Source: Bacteroidota bacterium (GTDB lineage Bacteria > Bacteroidota > Ignavibacteria > Ignavibacteriales > Melioribacteraceae). From it: a stretch of DNA of 12,674 bases. Where the stretch lies: contig JAEXUB010000179.1 of assembly GCA_023453125.1 (NCBI GenBank), positions 1 through 12,674 of the forward strand. Direction: 5' to 3'. Position 1 is the first letter of the stretch. Every line of letters begins with the position of its first letter. The notes beneath the pieces were generated by a model. It had not been told where the DNA came from. It worked only from the letters and a program-made list of their open reading frames with translations, and did not search any database. Below are positions 8,116-12,674 of the stretch, piece after piece. The translations under genes and the position numbers were made by a program.

Positions 8116-9516
8116 ATGCTGATTTACAATACATTTTCGCGGAAAAAAGAGGAATTTGAGCCAATTTCGAAGGGTAAAGTAAATATGTACGTCTGCGGAC
8201 CCACAGTTTACGGCTATTTCCATATAGGTAACGGGCGTACCTTTCTAATGGCTGATATCATTAGAAGATACCTCGAATATAAAAAATATGATGTCAATTT
8301 TGTTATGAATGTTACGGATGTCGACGACAAGATCATTAAAAAGGCCAATGAGGAGAAAGTTGACGCGGCTGTAATTGCCTCCCGGTATACTGAAGCTTTC
8401 TTCGACGATATTCAGAAACTCAAGATTAAAAAGGCATCTGTTAATCCAAAGGCAACAGAACATATGCCGGAGATTATTGACCTGATAAAAGCTATGGAGC
8501 AAAAGGGCTTTGCCTACAATGTTGACGGAAATGTTTTTTACGATGTGAAGAAGTTTAATGAATACGGCAAACTTAGCGGTAAAAATATAGATGAACTTGA
8601 ATCGGGGGCGCGGGTTGAGATTAACGAGGATAAGAAGAATCCGCTCGATTTCTCGTTATGGAAAAAAGCTAAAGAAGGAGAACCATACTGGGAAAGTCCC
8701 TGGGGGAATGGAAGGCCGGGCTGGCATATTGAATGCTCTGCAATGAGCGGCAAACACCTTGGGAAGACAATTGATATTCACGGCGGCGGGAGCGATTTGA
8801 TTTTCCCCCACCACGAAAATGAAATTGCGCAGAGCGAAGCTGCCCACGGCGAAAAATTTGTTAAATACTGGATTCATTTCGGCTTTCTCAATTTTCAAAA
8901 TGAAAAAATGTCTAAATCTCTGGGTAATTTCTTTACAGTAAGGGACGTAGTTCAGAAATTCCCGGCAGAGGTAATCCGGTTTTTCTTTAGTCAGGCTCAC
9001 TATGCCGCCCAGCTTAATTTCAGCGATGAACTCCTTTTATCGGCACAGAGCGGGCTTGAAAAAATACAGACTCTTTACGATAAGTGTGTTCTTGAATCTA
9101 AGAACAATCCGGAAGGGAAGTGCGATTTTGATTTTGCCCCATTCTATAAAGAGTTTGAAGAGCCTATGGATGATGATTTTAACACTCCGCAGGCAATTGC
9201 CGCAATATTCAATTTTGTAAAGGTTATTAATAAGAAAATTGCCGAAGACTCTTCAGTTGGTTCCGGATTCTACCGTGAGGCAAAGAAATTTCTTGATCTT
9301 ACCGCCGGAGCTGTATTGGGGATTATTAATGATTCCAAATCGGAAGGCAATGTTGAATTGGAAAACAATTTAGTAAATTTACTCATCGAATTGAGAAAAG
9401 AGCTCAAGCTGCAGAAAAATTACAAAATGGCAGATGAGATAAGGGACCGTCTTCTTAATCTTGGCATTCAGCTGGAAGACGGGAAGAACGGAACAACATT
9501 CAGGAAAATTGGATAA
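8116..9516 (+). CDS. cysS: Cysteinyl-tRNA synthetase
   Basis: CysRS charges tRNA-Cys with cysteine at the expense of ATP in the cytoplasm. The 466-residue length is normal for this class I enzyme. Seen: MYVCGPTVY near the N-terminus with zinc-ligand Cys27; the HIGH-type motif as HIGN (36-39), a common CysRS variant; WHIECSAMSG with Cys207; GGGSDLIFPHHENE with His232 and Glu236, completing the Cys-Cys-His-Glu zinc site that recognises the cysteine thiol; and KMSKS (264-268). MDDDFNTP (351-358) and the C-terminal anticodon-binding region ending LEDGKNGTTFR are also typical. The ATG has GGAG (8107-8110) 5 nt upstream. It is divergent from the cytochrome gene and lies 20 nt before the next gene, with which it may be co-transcribed. 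Confidence 0.98.
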   Translation: MLIYNTFSRKKEEFEPISKGKVNMYVCGPTVYGYFHIGNGRTFLMADIIRRYLEYKKYDVNFVMNVTDVDDKIIKKANEEKVDAAVIASRYTEAFFDDIQKLKIKKASVNPKATEHMPEIIDLIKAMEQKGFAYNVDGNVFYDVKKFNEYGKLSGKNIDELESGARVEINEDKKNPLDFSLWKKAKEGEPYWESPWGNGRPGWHIECSAMSGKHLGKTIDIHGGGSDLIFPHHENEIAQSEAAHGEKFVKYWIHFGFLNFQNEKMSKSLGNFFTVRDVVQKFPAEVIRFFFSQAHYAAQLNFSDELLLSAQSGLEKIQTLYDKCVLESKNNPEGKCDFDFAPFYKEFEEPMDDDFNTPQAIAAIFNFVKVINKKIAEDSSVGSGFYREAKKFLDLTAGAVLGIINDSKSEGNVELENNLVNLLIELRKELKLQKNYKMADEIRDRLLNLGIQLEDGKNGTTFRKIG

Positions 9517-9536
9517 GTAAAGAATAAGGGGATTTT

Positions 9537-10310
9537 ATGAAGGGTGCAAAATATCTTTCAGTTCTTTTGATTGCATTTACAACTTTGGCATACGCACAAG
9601 GGACCAGCGGTTCCGATGCAAAGTATGAATACCGCAATCTGATTGATTTCCCCACTGCGGGAATGCTCCAGAAAGGGCAGGCTGCAGTATCGATGAATCT
9701 TCTCCCATTCGGTTCCCTTATGACCAAAGTTGAAGTGGGGGTATTCCAGAATTTCAGTTTTGGAATCTCTTACGGCGGCGAAAATCTTATAGGCACCGGT
9801 AAGATAAACTGGTATAAACTCCCCGGAATAAATGTAAAGCTTAGGATTCTTGATGAAACCTTTGTAATGCCCGCCTTTTCTCTCGGGTTCGATTCTCAGG
9901 GAAAGGGGAGATATTTAAATGAGTTTGACCGTTATGAAATTAAATCCCCCGGTTTTTATGCCGCAGTGTCAAAAAATTTTGAAATGCTCGGATATCTGGG
10001 ACTGCACGGCATAGTAAACTATTCTCTGGAAAGGGAGGATGGGGATAAAGACCTTAACATTGCCTTTGGGGTAGAAAAAACATTAGGCGCAAGAGTATCA
10101 TTGTTATTGGAATATAATGTTGCTTTCAATGATAATACAGCCGACGCAATAGGGAACGGAACCGGCTACCTGAGTATGAGCCTTAGGTATTCTGCGGGAG
10201 AAGGGTTTACCATCGGGCTGGATTTACGCGATATGCTGCACAATAAGACAATCACTGGGGATAGGGTAGACAGGGGGGTATTTATAGAATATGTAAGGCC
10301 GATTTTCTAG
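9537..10310 (+). CDS. YjbH-like outer-membrane beta-barrel protein
   Basis: The protein has 257 residues with a signal peptide (about 1-21, cleavage near AYA-QG). The mature part alternates short amphipathic strands and turns and ends in Phe257 (EYVRPIF), the usual C-terminal signal for BAM-assembled barrels. The stretches GFDSQGKGRY (117-126) and KSPGFYAAVSKNF (136-148), with the preceding SFGISYGG and NVKLRILDE, match my memory of the YjbH/YbjH-like family, annotated loosely as envelope or exopolysaccharide-related; its function in this group is not established. The ATG has AAGGGG (9526-9531) 5 nt upstream. It starts 20 nt after cysS, with no terminator between, so co-transcription is likely, though a functional link to CysRS is not implied. 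Confidence 0.72.
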   Translation: MKGAKYLSVLLIAFTTLAYAQGTSGSDAKYEYRNLIDFPTAGMLQKGQAAVSMNLLPFGSLMTKVEVGVFQNFSFGISYGGENLIGTGKINWYKLPGINVKLRILDETFVMPAFSLGFDSQGKGRYLNEFDRYEIKSPGFYAAVSKNFEMLGYLGLHGIVNYSLEREDGDKDLNIAFGVEKTLGARVSLLLEYNVAFNDNTADAIGNGTGYLSMSLRYSAGEGFTIGLDLRDMLHNKTITGDRVDRGVFIEYVRPIF

Positions 10311-10330
10311 TCTTTTGTAGGTTTTTTAAC

Positions 10331-10360
10331 ACATACCGTATATTAAACTATACATACCGG
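10331..10360 (+). repeat. Pair of ACATACCG direct repeats, 21 bp apart
   Basis: ACATACCG occurs at 10331-10338 and again at 10352-10359 in the 139-bp gap before the lipoprotein gene, with AT-rich sequence between. The 21-bp period is two helical turns, which would place two protein-binding half-sites on the same DNA face. It could be an operator for the downstream gene or chance. No terminator hairpin is seen after the YjbH-like gene, and no well-spaced promoter is recognised in the gap. Confidence 0.35.
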
Positions 10361-10449
10361 AAAAATGCATTTCATTTTTTCTCCTCTTTTCGTACATTTT
10401 CACAGGCATAGAATTTGTTAAATTTTAATATAAATCAACAGGTGGCGTT

Positions 10450-11493
10450 ATGAAACGGATTATGCTTTTTTTAGTTTTTGCGGCAGTTTCGGTTTTCTTA
10501 TCCGGGTGTTATACCCAGTTTGCCGTCCAGGAACGTAATTACGATGATGATAAATACGCTCAAAGGGATGACCGGGATCTATATGAAAGAGAATATGGGG
10601 TTACCGACTCAACCCAGGCCGGCTACAGATATTATGATGACTACAGGGATTATCATTTCAGCTATTATAGTCCGATGTACAGCAGATTCTACTGGGGATA
10701 CTATCCCGGCCGGATCGGTTTTTACGATTATGGATTCATGTGGGATAATATGTGGGCCTATGGATGGTATAACGATCCCTTCTATTATAATTACTTCTGG
10801 CATATGGGATATCCCTGGAATAACTCTTATTACAACTGGCCCTATTACTATCCAAGATATTACGGCGATTACTGGTATGGAGGAGGCATTGGGAACGGAG
10901 GCTCTTATTACGGTTACAATAGCTTTTCCAAGGAAAGACGCAATGACGGTGAACGTTTGACCGGCAGATCTTCATTTGAACGGCTCGGCGGCGCCAGGAC
11001 ATCTCTTACAGGTACATCCGGTTTCGGGCGTGTTGTGGTTGGCAGAAATTCAGGATCTTCTTCCTCTAAAGAAACCGATAGAAACGGTAATACGACGTCA
11101 AGCGGAACAAGAACAAGAACCGGTGAGAAAATTTTCCGCGATTATAATGACGGAAGAACACGTACCAGCGATGCGACAAGAATTTCTACTCCGAACAGGC
11201 TTAAGGAATATACTCCTCCTGAAACAAGCGGAAGCAGAACATCTTCTGACAGATCAGGCCGTGTAACTACCGGCTCAGGATATAATGGCCAGGGGAATTA
11301 TTCAAATCCTAACCGTTCCGGTTCATCAAGCAATTCAGGCTCTGTTGGAAGATCTTCATCCGGCACCAGTTCCTCGTCAAGCGGTTCTTCTTCAAGAGGC
11401 AGCAGTTCCTCTTCGAGCGGTTCTTCCAGAGGCAGCAGTTCTTCAGGAAACTCTTCAAGAGGTAATGAAGGGGGCGGAAGAGGCAGAGGTTAA
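10450..11493 (+). CDS. Tyr-rich, Ser/Gly/Arg-tailed lipoprotein
   Basis: The protein has 347 residues. The N-terminus has a lipoprotein signal peptide with lipobox LSGC, Cys20 being the lipid-modified residue. An acidic and Arg-rich segment (about 27-58) follows. Then comes a strikingly aromatic region (59-156) with about 31 Tyr plus many Trp, Phe, Asn and Gly. The rest (about 160-347) is low-complexity Ser, Gly, Thr and Arg, with degenerate SSSSSGSSSRG-type repeats near 305-337 and an RGRG end. No catalytic motif is seen and the family is not recognised. It is probably an outer-membrane-anchored, largely disordered or structural surface protein. The start ATG follows AGGTGG (10440-10445). 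The next gene, a FadL-like barrel, begins 38 nt after its stop, so the two may be co-transcribed. Compositional bias makes homology searches unreliable here. Confidence 0.85.
   Translation: MKRIMLFLVFAAVSVFLSGCYTQFAVQERNYDDDKYAQRDDRDLYEREYGVTDSTQAGYRYYDDYRDYHFSYYSPMYSRFYWGYYPGRIGFYDYGFMWDNMWAYGWYNDPFYYNYFWHMGYPWNNSYYNWPYYYPRYYGDYWYGGGIGNGGSYYGYNSFSKERRNDGERLTGRSSFERLGGARTSLTGTSGFGRVVVGRNSGSSSSKETDRNGNTTSSGTRTRTGEKIFRDYNDGRTRTSDATRISTPNRLKEYTPPETSGSRTSSDRSGRVTTGSGYNGQGNYSNPNRSGSSSNSGSVGRSSSGTSSSSSGSSSRGSSSSSSGSSRGSSSSGNSSRGNEGGGRGRG
11362..11460 (+). repeat. Degenerate in-frame tandem repeat in the lipoprotein tail
   Basis: Three consecutive units begin with GGC and end with AGA: 11362-11397 (36 nt), 11398-11430 (33 nt) and 11431-11460 (30 nt). 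The first two share most bases (GGCA-C/G-CAGTTCCTC core). They encode G-x-SSSSSG-SS-R type peptides. Each length is a multiple of three, so unit gain or loss keeps the frame. Confidence 0.75.
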
Positions 11494-11531
11494 TTTTTGA
11501 AGATAAATTAAACTGATAAACTGAGGATTTT

Positions 11532-12674
11532 ATGAAAAACAGAATTTTAGCTGTGTTAATGATTATTACTTTAACCGCTTCTCTATACGCTCAGAATTCA
11601 AACGATGCGCTTAGATTAAGCGAACCGGGCATTCTTTCAAGCGCCCGTGCTCTATCAATGGGAAATGCTATCGGCTCTGTTGGAGGGGATTTCTCTTCAA
11701 TCTTTATCAATCCGGCAGGATTGGCCCTATTCGATTTCTCCCAGCTCTCAATATCCGGATATAATAATAATTTCAGCAACAACACTTCCTATTACGGCAA
11801 TTCAATGAGCAATTCTCTTAATGCAATGAATTTCTCACAGGCCGGAATGGTATTCAAACTCCCGGTTTCAAGGGGGAGTATGGTGCTTTCCGTGGGTTAT
11901 AACAGGACAAAGGATTTTAACCGACTTGTTCAGTTCAGCGGATATAATTACGAAAATCATTCATTAATTCAGGATCTTACTTCAAAGAGAAGCGATTTCG
12001 CCTATGAATCGGGAGTAAGCTACGGCATAACAAATGACAGAGACACTACTCTTGTAAAAGGAAGGCTTATGCAGAGCGGAAAGACTACTGACGAAGGAGG
12101 AATTGATATCTGGACGTTCGGAGGCGCAGTTGAACTCCAGAAAAATCTTTTTGTCGGTGCTTCGGTAAGCGTTATCAGCGGCAAGTTCGACAGAAGAAGA
12201 CAATTGAATGAATCGGATCCGTATGGTATTTATACGGCAATCCGTCTTGATCCTTCTGAAATTGGATCCATAGGATTCAGGCAGTTCTCCTATTTCGATT
12301 CTATTAACTGGGAAATTTCAGGCTGGGATCTTATGCTTGGTTTTATATATAAAGTTAAGGAAAAGGCATCAATTGGAGCGACAATTAAATTCCCGAAACA
12401 AATTACAATTAAAGAAAACTACAGAATAAATGCTTCGGGGGAATTTGCATCAACCACTTTCCAGGCAACTCCCAGCAACTCTGCGTATGAATATGAAATC
12501 TCTACTCCATTTGAATTTACTCTGGGCGGATCTTACAGGGTAGATAGAATCCTTTTAGCAGGTGAAGTAAAATATATAGATTATACACAGATGAAGTTTA
12601 CTGCAGGACTTAATGCTTTTGACAGGGATGACATTAACTGGGGCATTAAAGAGGATTACAGGGGCGCATTAAAC
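11532..12674 (+). CDS. FadL/OmpP1-like outer-membrane protein (3' truncated by window edge)
   Basis: An open frame of 381 codons runs from ATG 11532 to the last base without a stop, so the C-terminus is outside the window. A signal peptide (about 1-20, ending SLYA-Q) is followed by SARALSMGNAIGSVGGD and SSIFINPAGLALF (37-66), the N-terminal plug/strand signature shared by FadL/OmpP1/TodX transporters and related PorV-like barrels. The remainder alternates hydrophobic strands with loops (for example FTLGGSYRV and AGEVKYIDYTQMKF), consistent with a beta-barrel. It might move hydrophobic compounds across the outer membrane, or, if PorV-like, belong to the T9SS machinery; the sequence does not decide. 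The start is supported by TGAGGA (11522-11527) 4 nt upstream. It lies 38 nt after the lipoprotein gene, with no terminator between. Confidence 0.8.
   Translation, partial: MKNRILAVLMIITLTASLYAQNSNDALRLSEPGILSSARALSMGNAIGSVGGDFSSIFINPAGLALFDFSQLSISGYNNNFSNNTSYYGNSMSNSLNAMNFSQAGMVFKLPVSRGSMVLSVGYNRTKDFNRLVQFSGYNYENHSLIQDLTSKRSDFAYESGVSYGITNDRDTTLVKGRLMQSGKTTDEGGIDIWTFGGAVELQKNLFVGASVSVISGKFDRRRQLNESDPYGIYTAIRLDPSEIGSIGFRQFSYFDSINWEISGWDLMLGFIYKVKEKASIGATIKFPKQITIKENYRINASGEFASTTFQATPSNSAYEYEISTPFEFTLGGSYRVDRILLAGEVKYIDYTQMKFTAGLNAFDRDDINWGIKEDYRGALN

Noticed and set aside
8221..8235. HIGN instead of HIGH in cysteinyl-tRNA synthetase, as a possible inactivating change
   Set aside because: HIGN is a regular variant in CysRS proteins and all other motifs, including the zinc ligands, are intact.
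8656..9000. A 114-codon minus-strand open frame opposite cysS
   Set aside because: It is antisense to conserved CysRS motifs, including the zinc site and KMSKS, without independent support.
10478..10960. A 160-codon open frame overlapping the lipoprotein gene in another frame
   Set aside because: It arises from the biased Tyr-rich codon run; the protein is Ile/Thr-rich repetitive text with no domain or own ribosome binding site, while the lipoprotein frame has a signal peptide, lipobox and RBS.
1..12674. Search for mobile elements, CRISPR arrays, tRNA/rRNA genes and defence systems
   Set aside because: No transposase or integrase, no regularly spaced repeat array, no cloverleaf or rRNA-like sequence and no defence-gene motifs were seen; gene-free gaps are all about 200 bp or shorter.

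Overview
The window looks like chromosomal DNA from a Bacteroidota/Chlorobi-group bacterium, most likely class Ignavibacteria (Ignavibacterium/Melioribacter relatives). The case rests on a type IX secretion (T9SS) C-terminal sorting domain of the FQNYPNPFNP type on a multiheme cytochrome, on several outer-membrane proteins with families and signal peptides typical of that group, on moderately AT-rich DNA, and on strong purine-rich ribosome binding sites. No mobile element, CRISPR array, tRNA or rRNA was found. The taxonomic call is inference from protein style, not from a marker-gene comparison.

Left part (1-3114, + strand): the 3' portion of a very large hybrid sensor histidine kinase. Its reading frame is open to the left edge, so the true start lies outside. 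It has the tail of one PAS-like domain, five more PAS domains, HisKA, HATPase and a C-terminal receiver domain.

Middle (3134-5756, - strand): a two-gene unit, aspA-like then hydF, with an 8-nt overlap. HydF is the GTPase/scaffold for the 2Fe subcluster of [FeFe]-hydrogenase. The aspartase makes ammonia and fumarate. Ammonia is a plausible nitrogen source for the bridging dithiomethylamine ligand of the H-cluster, which would explain the pairing. hydE, hydG and the hydrogenase are not in the window. Upstream of aspA a strong bidirectional-type terminator (5824-5854) separates this unit from a nine-heme c-type cytochrome (5874-7913, - strand) with a Sec signal peptide and a T9SS sorting domain. 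That cytochrome is probably displayed on the cell surface and used for extracellular or outer-surface electron transfer.

Right part (8116-12674, + strand): a 202-bp AT-rich divergent promoter region is followed by cysS (cysteinyl-tRNA synthetase), then a YjbH-like outer-membrane beta-barrel protein 20 nt downstream. After a 139-bp gap come a Tyr-rich/Ser-Gly-Arg-rich lipoprotein and, 38 nt later, a FadL/OmpP1-like outer-membrane protein that runs off the right edge. Read together, the window combines anaerobic H2 metabolism (HydF/AspA), surface electron transfer (the cytochrome), signal sensing (the kinase) and cell-envelope proteins around one housekeeping gene. The most noteworthy items are the aspA-hydF coupling, the T9SS-exported nonaheme cytochrome, and the low-complexity aromatic lipoprotein. 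I see no clear evidence of a wholly new defence or mobile system.
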